Origin: Zeugodacus cucurbitae
Lineage: Eukaryota > Arthropoda > Insecta > Diptera > Tephritidae
Reading direction: 5' to 3'
Assembly (NCBI RefSeq): GCF_028554725.1
Contig: NC_071669.1
Span: 12,963,001 to 13,027,000 of the forward strand
DNA: 64,000 nt
Position numbers and translations under genes: made by a program. Of this stretch, positions 51,906-63,200 are shown piece by piece. Under the pieces are notes generated by a model. The model had not been told where the DNA came from and did no database searches. It worked only from the letters and a program-made list of their open reading frames with translations. Position 1 is the first letter of the stretch. Every line of letters begins with the position of its first letter.

Positions 51906-52544
51906 TGGTGGGTCTGCTAAGAGCAATCCACCTTCTACTTTTAACTAAACAACCTTCGTGCCACTGTCCAACGCTATCATAAAATAAAATGGATGAAGAA
52001 ATACGATACAGTAACAATAAAAACCCACATTCGCGGCACAACGTCCAGCGGTTGGCCGATGCGATTTGTAGCACGCTAGGACTGTCCAGACCAGTGAGCG
52101 TGACACACCACAAGTAAAAGGAATTAAAAACGAACCGCCCAAAAGAGGAACCCTCTACGACATACGAAAACTTACAACTCCCGGCTAAGGAAATTCCATT
52201 TAATATGCCAAAGAGCCACAAGCAACAACGCCGCAATAAACATCGATATTATGAAACGCTTACAATAACAATAAAAAGAAATAAAAGAACAAAAAAAAAG
52301 ACCGCTAGAAATTATTACACCGTGGTGCGAGGCTGAAGTGCGGCACCAAATTGCGGCGGCATGACGTTTGCAAGTTACTTAGTCGCATGCAACTTTCATA
52401 TAACCCAACACACTCAATGGGGCAACACTTAAACAATGAATTAAAAGTGCTAGGCCACCAGTAAGTGTTAAAGTAAAAACAATGGCGCAAGAAAAAGTGC
52501 CAAGTGGGAGAAGAAAGTTCGACGTTTGGTGTGGTAGTTAGTAT

Positions 52545-52716
52545 GTGGCATGGTGTCTACTGCTTTTTCGGCACCGATTTCAGCACCGAAAATGGCGTGC
52601 AACACATACGCTTATGAGTGGTCTTATACCGTGGCATGGTGTCTACCGCTTTTTCGGCACCGATTTCAGCACCGAAAATGGCGTGCAACACATACGCTTA
52701 TGAGTGGTCTTATACC
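52545..52716. repeat. 86-bp tandem duplication
   Basis: Unit 1 is 52545-52630 and unit 2 is 52631-52716, differing at one base (tact versus tacc at the 16th position). Because 86 is not a multiple of three, the frames crossing it change phrase between copies, which argues against coding. Near-identity implies a recent event. Confidence 0.95.
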
Positions 52717-55700
52717 GTTGCCTTTGCCACACATACGTATATGTTGTTGTTTATGCTTTGGCTTTCACTTGCCGCGGCGTTGCATTGTCGCAGGAAGTAA
52801 AGCTGGAAAGTGAAAGGTAAGTCGAAAGTTTCATATAGCGCACAGTGGGCTCATTGGGAGTAAATTATCGGAAAAAATGTAAATTTTTTCTGTAACGGAC
52901 TCTTGTTGATCCATTTGGTGAGTCTTATATGTCTTATTTTAATACAAAGTGAATATATACAACTCACTTTATCCTCGAAAACCTATTGATTCTGCCTAAC
53001 TACTTACGAAGTAATATAATTTGCCTTATCGAACCTATTAAACCTTAACCTCAAGAAACTTTTATATTTTTTACCATACTCCGGAAAATTTCAGCCTGGA
53101 TAGCAGTATTTGACTTCATTTTAGAAAATGATCAATGAAAATCTGCAATGTGACAAATAAGTATGTACATGTCAAACTGTGCCCAGAAGGATAAAATTCT
53201 CTTGTGCTTGTCCCCGGTTGACTTGCCTTCAATTAGGAGAAAATAGAACATTATTAGTGGAAATTCAAAGATCTATCTATTTAAAATCTCAAAGTTTTCG
53301 AGATTATGATTTTCCGTGAAATATCTCTCTTCTCCTTGATCAATACTTCAGCAATCTGAGTCTTTCAAATTGGCCACAAATATCTACTATACAGTCACAC
53401 GAGTCGACATACCTGAAAAAAAAAATCCTTGCTTTACATCTCTAGAGACCATGCAATCAGAGTTTTGACTAATATTGACTCCAAAAACGTACTGACTATG
53501 ACAAGAGAGATCACTTTGACTTCGATCTCCGGTCCTGCGACCGGAACTAAACACACACTGTGACCGGTGAGGTGGTGGCACACTTCGCTGATGGCGCGCA
53601 AAACAAAACAAAAACAACGAACAATAAAGCCAGCAGGGACCAACAACAAGAAATAATAATGAAGACCTGCTCCAAAACAACAACAACAGCATAGCGCGAG
53701 TAGCAAGACTCAATCACGCTACCGCTACCACCAGTCCACAATCAACTAGTTAGCAAGACGACTCCACCTGCGCTCAACCGACCTCCTCCTTTGGCACCCA
53801 CAAAGAGGTATGAAACTTCAAACTGACCTGTGCTGGCAGGTCTCTATTATGACGACCAACCTGCAAGTCGTTTCAACCTCTGCATTCTATGCAGCCAAAG
53901 TAGCCGACCGGCAAACTCAGTAGACCCCACACAAGTCGAAAGCGGTCCGTCAAACTTGGACGCGTGTAACTCATAAAAGTGCAGTACGTAATTTGTTGGT
54001 GTGTTTAAATTATTTTCGAAAATTTGCAACACTATGCAACAACTGCAACAACAACACAAATAAGTTATTAAATTTATACTTGTATTTATTAAAACAGTTG
54101 GGTCTTCAGTATACATTTTTTCAAATACTTCAATGCCCCACAACATCAATAACAAAAAATTATTTCCATAAAAGTTGTAAAATTTAAAGTCTGCGTCTAG
54201 CAAAATATCAAATGTCATTTACCCGTTATTTGTGCAAAATGGGTTGTGAACTCTTCTGGAAATGTGTGTGTCGATTGTGTGAGGAAGAGGAAGTGAACTC
54301 TGTACTCTGAAGTGTAAGCGTGAAAAGTGGGCGTGCATATCTGCCAGCGCAATGAAATGTTTTGGTATGAGTCCATGCCATTTTTTCCACACAACAATAA
54401 TAACAACATAATTACGTGGATAAATTAGTTTGGGTGAAGGAACTGCTTCATAAAGAGGACATTGCTCGGTTGTGTGAATATATTTTATGAAAGAACATCC
54501 ACGTTCTTATATACTTTTATACTTTGTTATATAGAGAAAATATGACAATGGACAACTGAATTTTGTGAGAAAACATTAAGGATATTTCTAAAATACTCTA
54601 GAACAAGATTTTATGCAAAAAAAAATTTAAATATGTGTTAAGTGTCCATTATAGTAAACTTAGTGTTAGAGAGCTATGATTTATAACTGAAAGTATTTTC
54701 CTAGAAAATCCTTAAGTACGGTCGTTTAGAGTTTGGTTGAATACATGAAGATCATTCAGAGGACTGAGAGTTAAAATACTGACGGAAGAAATATTAAAAA
54801 TGTTAGAAACTGTTTTGAGCGGGACTGGTGGTTGGCAATACCAAACTTCCCATGATTTTTTGTTATAAAAATTCGTTCCTGATTGGCCATTGCGTCCAAA
54901 TAGCACTATGCTTTACTGTATGTACACCTAAAGCAGTTAAAATATGTTCATATATAAAGACAAAACTTTCTCTAAGAACTATTGGCAGAGAAAATACTAG
55001 GATTTTGTTTATTCTTTAGCATATTTTTCAATACTTTAGAGCCTCTCTTACACTGCATCCTAGGGCAATAACCATCATCTGCATTCATGCCATTATAGTT
55101 CTTGCTACTTATTCAACTACCTTGCAAATCTATCGATTTAAATGATATACAAGTATCAAAAAACGAAGCTCGGTAGCACATCGGCTTTCCCGACGAATCA
55201 TCACTGACACGATTATTCCAACTCGTTTTCAGTGTCTATCAGTAAATTATTATCAAATCATGATACAATTTACTCAGTATGCTGCCTTCTTGGCCGTAGA
55301 AGTTGATATCCTCAAATTCACCAATCCTTGTCTAGAACCGTCTAGAACCCTGGAATCAATAATAGGAATCGCGAGGGGTATCTCATTAGATCAGTTGTAC
55401 TTGCCTCAAACCATTACCATTGAAACGTGATCTGCAGATGTTTAATTTGAAGAAAAGATCCTTTTATAAGTACCAAATTTAAAATACTAGTTTTGAGCTA
55501 AAGAAATTTATAACTTATTACGTAGAAATTATATTAATTTTAATACATTTTAAAACTAACGGTGAAACAGTTTGGACTTCAAAATCAACATCACTAGGAA
55601 AATACGAAAAAAGTCTAAGAACTGACATATCTATAGTTTACAATCATATAACAGTAATTTAAAAAGAAATAACAGTTAACAGTAGTAACAGTATCTCACA

Positions 55701-55889
55701 GCGCCATCTATTGTACCTCTAGGCTAGCTGTACCGCTGTTAGTAACTATACTAGAATTTTAGATTCAACCAAGTTAGCACAAGTACTAAGAAACATAAGC
55801 AACGCCAACTGCCCTGTCCAAGGCGACGCCAATGCCGACGTCAGCGCTCTTAATCAAAGTACTAAAGTGAATTGACTCAAAAAACAGCG

Positions 55890-56793
55890 AAGGATTTTAG
55901 TGTTTTGAACTCAAAAACACTTGAGCACTAGCTTAAGACCACAACAAATCACAAATCACATACAGCAAGATAAAAACACATATGTATATACGGATATAGT
56001 ATGTGTACATATGTGTGTGTATTTATGTGTTTGCGCTCAAGTGATTGGTATGGCTGCAGGAACAAAGTTGAAAGTGTTGTTGTGAAAATTTCAAAAGCAA
56101 ACGTGAAAAACACACAATAATGTCGAACAACTACAGGGGTTAGAAACAAAGTAACTGGACAAAGGAAGTGAAAATAAAAAGTCAAAAAAGTAAACTAGCC
56201 TAAGGCAAGTGAAATGTTTACGCAAACACAATACAATAGAGATTCAAAAAACCCTAAAACATAATAAAAAAACTTGCACTTCGGCAGAACAACAACAACG
56301 AAAACTAGAAGTTAGCTGTTAAGGCTAAGTGCGCTAAGGAATTTCTTAGCTTAGCTTCTTATAAGAATTAGACACCCTCAGCTAGCAGCAAAGCTAAGAG
56401 AGAGGCAGAGTAGTAGCGGCTAGCCAAAAGAGAGAAAGCAAGTAGAAACGAAGTATTATAATTAGTGTTGAAAAAAGAGAGCATGGGAAGGAAACACTTT
56501 CACCGCTGAGCTTGAAATCTGGAGAGTGAAACTGGACTTAATAAAAGTGTGCGTTTCTTAAAAGGACTAGACTTCTATATGTGAAGAGAAAAAGTGTAAG
56601 AAAAAAGCAATTCGTGAGAGTGGCAAAAAAATTGCTAAAGAACTTACAAAGTGACAAACGACAACAATAACAACAACAACGAAGAAGGCAAGGTCTTGAG
56701 TCTCAGAAAACGCTTAAGTTTGTTTGTGTGGGTGTATAAAAACAACTACAACTACATTAACACAACTTTGACAAACAAACAACTTCAAACGCA
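55890..56793 (+). other. Probable 5' leader of the doublecortin gene
   Basis: This A- and purine-rich sequence runs without a strong acceptor up to the ATG at 56794, as in many fly 5' UTRs. Short upstream frames are present: an ATG-TGA start-stop at 56579-56584 and a nine-codon frame from 56484. The transcription start is not identified. Confidence 0.35.
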
Positions 56794-57755
56794 ATGTCCG
56801 CCAACGAAGCCGAAGCTTACGCCGCTGAGACGGCCGCTATAACCAACGGCGTTTCAGCTAACGAGTCAGCGCCTTCGCCTGCACCTTCACCAGCGCCAGC
56901 AGCGTCAACGCCACCGCCAACGGCACCACAGCAGCAGCAGCAACAACAGCAGCCACCAACAGCTATGGACGATGGCAATGTAACGGCACAAATTAGTTCT
57001 GCTGCACAGTTCGAAGGTGGCGTTTCAACATACGGTGCGGTCAAACAGTTTAACGAAGCGGGCAATAACAACAACAACACCAATTATACGAAATCGAACG
57101 GTTATCACCATAGTCCGAATAATCATAATAACAAAAACAACAATAATTTAGGTAACAATGGCAGTCCACTAAAGAGTGGTTGGGCCGCGAGACCAGCTTT
57201 CATCCGATACAACAGCATCATTTACGTCAAACCGCGGACAGTGATAATGAAGATTACGAACTACAAGGCGCAGCTGGTGGCTTAAGCGGTGGTCAGATCG
57301 GTGATTATTGGCAACAGCGTAACGGTATTGTCGGTGCACCGGCTAGTGGACGCCAGAGTCGCACCTTAAGTCCCACTTACGTTGATAATATGAGTGAGAA
57401 TTCGGAGCAGCCCCCAGTCGTGCCGCTAGTACGCTCCAAATCCCGGCCAGAGTTATCATCCAATGCGCACTTGAATTCCGCAATGAGCGCCGCTAGTCGC
57501 TACAACAATCTCTCGTATTGGAAGGCGCGTCGTGTGGTCTTCTATCGCAATGGTGATCCCTTCTTTCCGGGCGTGGAGTTGCGTTACCGCCCGGGACGTG
57601 ATATCACCTCGTTGGATAGTTTGTTGGATAAGATTTCGCCGAAAATGGATTTGCCGCGTGGCGCTCGTTATGTCTTTTCGATGGACGGTGATCACAAGTA
57701 TCATTTGGACGAGCTCGAAGATGGCGCTTTGGTGTCGTCATTCAAGGCGTTCAAG
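56794..57755 (+). CDS. Doublecortin (DCX) domain protein, first coding exon; contains a reading-frame break
   Basis: The ATG at 56794 opens a low-complexity N-terminus: APSPAPSPAPAASTPPPTAP, a run of eight Gln, and Asn-rich stretches. Near 57180 the reading must move to the frame that starts 'ttgggccgc', giving GRETSFHPIQQHHLRQTADS and then the DCX domain. That domain reads ARRVVFYRNGDPFFPGVELR, ITSLDSLLDKISPKMDLPRG, ARYVFSMDGDHKYHLDELED and SSFKAFK. The exon ends at donor 'aag/gtgagtg' in phase 0. DCX domains bind tubulin. In flies the resemblance (FFPGVELRYRPG, MDLPRGARYVFSMDGD) is, from memory, closest to the DCX-EMAP type rather than the kinase type. That choice is tentative. Downstream exons lie outside the window. 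The frame break is either a lost base in this sequence or a real lesion. Confidence 0.8.
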
Positions 57756-58603
57756 GTGAGTGTGTCGACATTTTCCTCATCTAAATTAGTCTAACCGTGT
57801 GTGCGTGTGTATTTGCCGGAGTTTAAATATAGCTACGTCTGGCACATGTGACTGTATTTAGACCTCGCCGTTGTCCCCATTAACCTACTCTAATTTACCA
57901 GCGCTAACCTCTCGCATACTCGTATATCAAGCCGCGGGTTCCCGAAACTTAACTCCAACTAAACTCAAATTTTGTTTTATTTTTTTCGTCCAATCTCACT
58001 TCATGCTTCTATTTCATGGCGTGTACTGAGGGCACTTTTCGTGTTTTGCATTGCAAATATTGTGTTAATTAAAAGAAATTCGGTGGAACTAACAACCTCT
58101 AATATGTATATATGTATACATATGTGGGGGTTGTATGATATTGTACTTGTATATAATGGCATGTATATGCCAAGTCGACTCTAACTGGAGCAGTTCACGA
58201 AAATCACGAAATCAATAAAATTTGAATATTTTGTTGTTGTGCTGTTTGTTCTTACTGCTTTTCAACTACTTGTACTTCTCAGTTTTTACTTTCATTTACA
58301 CACACTTTTGTGGCTATTATCGCAAGCGTCCACCACTTGACCGGTTTCGTTCACATTCGCTGTTTTCGCTGTGAAATTCCGTTTTTGCAATTCCTTTTCC
58401 TCCTAAACTTACTTATATTCACCTTGTTGTCGGTGTAGACGATTGTCGTACACTGCGAAAAAATTTACATGCTTTCAATCGTGTCATCTCATATTTACGA
58501 GATTTTCCCTTTTAACCTTAAACTCGAGTTTATCGCTTAATCACATCTTAGGTAAGAATACAAAAACCTCATTTATTTTTTTTTAATTTTAATTCGACGG
58601 GAT

Positions 58604-58759
58604 ATGATATTCTCCAACAATAGTACTACCTACAACAAAAATGTGAAAGAGTTGGTCGCACTATTGGTCCTTTCGACCATTGGTTCACTTTTCACTTCCT
58701 TTGTTGTGCGTCAACGGATCAGCAAGGCAAAGAAGAAAAAAGAAGCCGCACCGCGATAA
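58604..58759 (+). CDS. Small ORF: 51-residue predicted single-pass membrane protein
   Basis: ATG at 58604, TAA at 58757-58759. The predicted peptide has three parts. A short polar N-terminus (MIFSNNSTTYNKN) holds overlapping N-glycosylation sequons (NNS, NST). A hydrophobic helix follows at about residues 16-35 (ELVALLVLSTIGSLFTSFVV). The C-tail is strongly basic (RQRISKAKKKKEAAPR). By the positive-inside rule the tail would be cytosolic. The orderly layout looks coding rather than random. It lies on the same strand within the doublecortin intron, 848 bp after the donor. I do not recognise the family. It could also be a recent retrocopy of a small gene; no poly-A tail or target duplication was seen. 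Confidence 0.5.
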   Translation: MIFSNNSTTYNKNVKELVALLVLSTIGSLFTSFVVRQRISKAKKKKEAAPR

Positions 58760-60214
58760 CCATAAATTCCAATTGAGTTGAAAGCCTGCTGCGTGTGAGC
58801 GCTCAGTAATGAAGAGAGAGTAATGTAGGTGGTGTGGTGAAAATGGTGTTGCGTACGGCAGCCCTTCGCTTTCACTTTTTTACAGCACCAACGCTGCTAT
58901 CAGCAACGCTGACAGCGCTGTCAACGCGCCGCAGCAGAGTGTTGAAGTAAGGCGCCGACAGCAGCGCCAACGGTCGACATGCCACTCACTCAGGTGGATA
59001 AGAGCCAAATGGTGAGCAGGCGAACAGGCGAACAGGTAGAGAGGGGCTGACGTGGTGAGAGTGTTTTTACACGCAAAGCGCTCAGTAGCGGCTGTGGCGG
59101 TGGGGTAGTAGTAGTAGACACGCCGCCATTGCGCAGTTCGTCGCTTTTGCGGATGTTCACTTCGTCACGCCAAAAGGCATTCATTTTGCTAACGAAAAAT
59201 CAGAAAAAGCAAATGTGGTTGGTGGCTGGTGACAGGTGGCAGGTCGGCCTTTGAAGGGATTACAAGGTGTAGCTAACACTTTAAGTGATTGCCCTAAGGA
59301 AAATTGTCGGATTATGTGTTATCGAAGGCGATTTGTTGTTGTTGTTAACTGTGCTGCTGACTTTCTGTCTCTTACGTGTGAGTTTTCGCTACTTGGCTTT
59401 GCCGCAAAATTGGTTGCCACACCCCAGAGTTAATCAACTCAAACGCAATTTCCACCAAAGCAACAACAAGTGAAACCACTAAAGTAATAGGCGCATAGCA
59501 AGCTTATGACTGCGCTGACAAGCCAACGGCATATTTTATTAAAACAATTTCACCGTTAAATGCACTACCGCCCAAATATCAGGCGCCACACCTCTCATCA
59601 ACCGTTCAGCGGCAGTTTTTCTAACTGATTACCTGTTTGGCGCTCCTGGTTGCACTGATTGCTTGTTGGCCTGATTACCTGATTGCAGTGCCCGAACTGG
59701 GCTGGGCTCTGCCGCGAGCTCGTTTATTCATCTCCTCTACGTACCGCCTCCACTTTCGCTTCCACTGCTGGGTAGTCCCAATAATTACTGCAATTTTTTA
59801 ATATCACTCTACCACCCGGCGATTGCGCTGCACCTTTATTGTGGCGAATGAGAGAATTCATTGAAATATGCAAAAATATATTGCTGTCGCTCTGAATCAC
59901 TGCGCTGCCGGATGCGCTTTCATGGAAAATAGTTTGTGTAGTTGCAAAGGGGGAGTAGTAGTAGTATGGTAGGGGTGGTGAACATATTAAAAGGCCATGC
60001 ATAATACCTGGAAGCATGCTATGCAATGCTTTCCGATAATGATGATCTCAAATGCTGCATACACCTATCAAACTAGATCATTCATTGTATAAAATAGGGA
60101 TGTATTTTACTTCGATGCCTTCTTGAATAATTTCTTTTATAAGATTCGGTTCCAATTGATGATTGACGCCTACATAAAATTTAACAACGATGGGACCATC
60201 AAAAAATACGACAG

Positions 60215-60282
60215 TCGGGTCTACGTAACCGGAACGGACCCGGACTGTTATCCGGCCAAGTAATGTCGATTCGGCAGTATTC
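60215..60282. repeat. Box shared with 26582-26650
   Basis: 'ctacgtaaccggaacggacc' here corresponds to 'cttacgtaaccggaacggac' at 26588. The similarity continues for about 65 bp ('tgttatccg', 'gattcggcagtattct') with moderate divergence. It is probably two remnants of one dispersed element, class unknown. Confidence 0.55.
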
Positions 60283-63200
60283 TAAAATTTATTTGGATAG
60301 TGTTTTCCGCCACTACAACTGCAACCTCTGAAAAACTGCATCTAAAATTCATCAACAGTTCGAAGTCATCTTTGCATTAATTTTAAATTAGCTATCAGTT
60401 GATCTTCTAATGGAGTCTAATATCTTTCACGAACTCTTGTCGAGACAGTTATGTCTTTTATAAGACTGGTCTAACGAATCTCACAAGGGATCTGATATAA
60501 TTTTTTCATATGTCACAAATCATTTCAGCCCACAATTTGTACTAAATATCCCGCAAACTACTTTTAAATCCAAAATTACAAAAATATGGTAACACTCGCA
60601 TCAAGCATTTCAAGTAACGCACCTACTTCCTGGTTCATTGATGGGCTCAATTGCTCATTCCTGCACTTTCAGTGCCCTTTTACCATAACAATTACAATGC
60701 CATTATAAATACATTGACTGCCGTTAGTAATTGAGAGCACTAGCACAAGGTTATTGGCATGGCATAGGCGCGATGTGCAAGAAAAAAGAACTTGAAAAAG
60801 TTAATGGTAGGACAGGTATATACATATATGAAAGGTGCGACATAAAAATTGAGTGACGTTGACTTTGGAAGGGAGAAAAACACATTTTACACAGCTGGAG
60901 ACGAGCATCAGGGGGCTTGAAAGCATTAGTTGAGGTATGTGAGACCAGCATTTAAGGTATAGAGGGCTTCAACTTTTCGTGCAGTTGCATTAAAATCAAT
61001 CATTTAGGCGTGTAAACGTGCACAAGGCGGAGCGCTTGGCCAATGGCGCGCAAAGCGATATTTTTGCAGCGCCGTTAAGGCTTGAGGAAAAATTTTGAGT
61101 GCGCGCCTTTGAAAATACCAATTGCGCTTTAATTGAATTGCAAGGAGGGCAGCAAGTGCAAAAACGACAAAAAAACTTAAAAAGCCAATAACGAGCTCGC
61201 ACAAAAAGGTAAAACAAAATGAAGCGAATACAAGCGCTTGAGGTGAAAAGTGAAAGCATGCAGCGAGCTGCTGTAAAGTAAATTGTCGCTTTTTAAGTTG
61301 GCAACAACACGCACTCAACTGGCTAACATGTACGATGCATTGCTAATTATAAGCGCTGTTGTTTTACGTGTTGTTGCAGTTTTGCGTTTTTCATCGTAGT
61401 TGTTGTCGTTGCAACGTTGCTAACGTCAACATTTATTCCACGAATGCACACATCGCTCGGGGCGGCGTAGTTTGTTTGTTGCATGTGTGTTTGCCTACCT
61501 TTAGGCGCTGCAACAAGCATAAAGTAGTGAAAGAAGTGTAGAAAATAAACCCATTAATAACAATAATAATGAACGTGATTTTTGTGCCTAAAATAGAAAA
61601 CGCAAGAAGGTGAATTGCTGGCGCAAGTGATTTTTGAATGCACACAGCAATTTTTTTACGCGGAAATGAGTAATTTCGTTGCCTACATATAGGAGGGTAT
61701 TATGCTTTCTTAGATGTGTTAGTTAAGTTTTGTGGTGAATTGACACTTGGCCACTTCCAGTAAATAGAGTAAGCGAAATTATAAGTGCTATGTTGATATC
61801 TTAGAATATTTTCGTGTAAGCATAAGGTTATGAACATTGTGTTGTGGTGAGCGAATTTAGTGCGGGAGCACAGTGAAGAGCGGATATGTCAGCTACTAAC
61901 AGTTGACGTTCTGTGTAATGAATAGTGGATATCTTAGAGAAAGACTTCATCGTCCAATTCTGATTAACTTAATTCCTGGACGCAACAAAGATAAATTGAT
62001 TAGTTTTGTCGAGATCCAAAAGATGTTTGCCTTTAGCAATGGTTTAACCAATCAGAAAAAGAAGTCGTTTTAAATGAGAGAATAACGTGAATTATCTTAT
62101 AGATCCTTGAATTTACCCATCTAAACTTAGAAGCAGACAGATTGATGAACCTATAAAACTTCTCTGGAGCCATCCACACACTCAAACAAGTCAAAAAGTA
62201 CATTTTAAGTACCACCAAGCACAGCATGTGTGCCCAAGCTACCACAATTCACATCCTATCTTCACACTTGTAACTTTTGTGAGCTCGTTTACTTGCCGCC
62301 ACATACACCTGTTAACATTGAAAGTACCTCAACTCGCACACATTTGTGTCTCTCATATCCATAAGTGCGACAGGTCATGATTTACGACCCACTTGTCGAG
62401 TCAAGTTGGGTTGCGTTGGGTAAAAAAAAAATTAAATGCAGGACAAGCGACTTTGTGGCTCCATGACAATGATGATGCCTCCTGGCAATTGCTTTGCGGA
62501 CTTTGTTATTTATGAGTGAAGGTAGTAAGCTTGTACACACCTCGTTGTTTTTGTTGCTTGTTAACAGACATTACATTTCGAGTTTGTGTTCTTAGCTCTC
62601 ATTATTCGTTTTGTAATTATTGCTGAAGACATAATCACTTTCTTGGGTACAATATGCTCTAGCTCCTGCTGGGTAAATACAACTGTATGTTTATACAAAA
62701 ATGTCCTGTCTTTTTCAAAAACTCTACACAGCTGCTTTGGAGAATCTACTAGTTGTTTTTGTAGTAGCAACCAGCGGCTTACCACGTGCCATGTATGCTA
62801 TGATAATGATAAATGTTCGTTATCTTGTCTACGTTAGCATAATTTCTGGTTGTTGTTTTCGTTGTACATACCTAATATTCTGATACTTTGACTTATGTTG
62901 TGGTTTCTATCAAGCAAACAGCTGTTCCGAAACTTTGCTGATAGAAATCGTTGCAAATGAGAGGTTGGTAAAATTATATGACAGAAAATAGAGCTCATTG
63001 CCGTTCTTGCCAATACGAAGCCCCTTTATATTTTCAAATGTTGAAATTATTAAATATTAGTGGAATGCTCAGGAATATATCTTGATATATCCAGGTTAAA
63101 CCGGAACTTATGAAGTATATGTACCTTCGTTTCACACGAGACCATCTCTGTACTCAGGTTTTTAGAAATTTTTGTCACCGACAAGGCTTTCTTTGTCAGG

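Larger units (their letters stand above)
50611..55889. other. Intergenic region upstream of the doublecortin gene
   Basis: Contains a dispersed-repeat fragment (51697), an 86-bp duplication (52545) and a CAA-rich stretch (53590-53700). Two 'agcgccatcta' words occur, at 51227 and 55699. No gene is recognised. The CAA-rich parts could be untranslated exons, which this sequence alone cannot show. Confidence 0.4.

Noticed and set aside
52550..52813. 87-codon frame over the tandem duplication
   Set aside because: The duplication unit (86 bp) is not a multiple of three, so the repeated sequence is read in different frames, unlike a coding repeat.
53387..53741. Overlapping minus-strand frames of 64-108 codons
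   Set aside because: Three frames are open at once opposite a CAA-rich + strand; this is composition, not coding.
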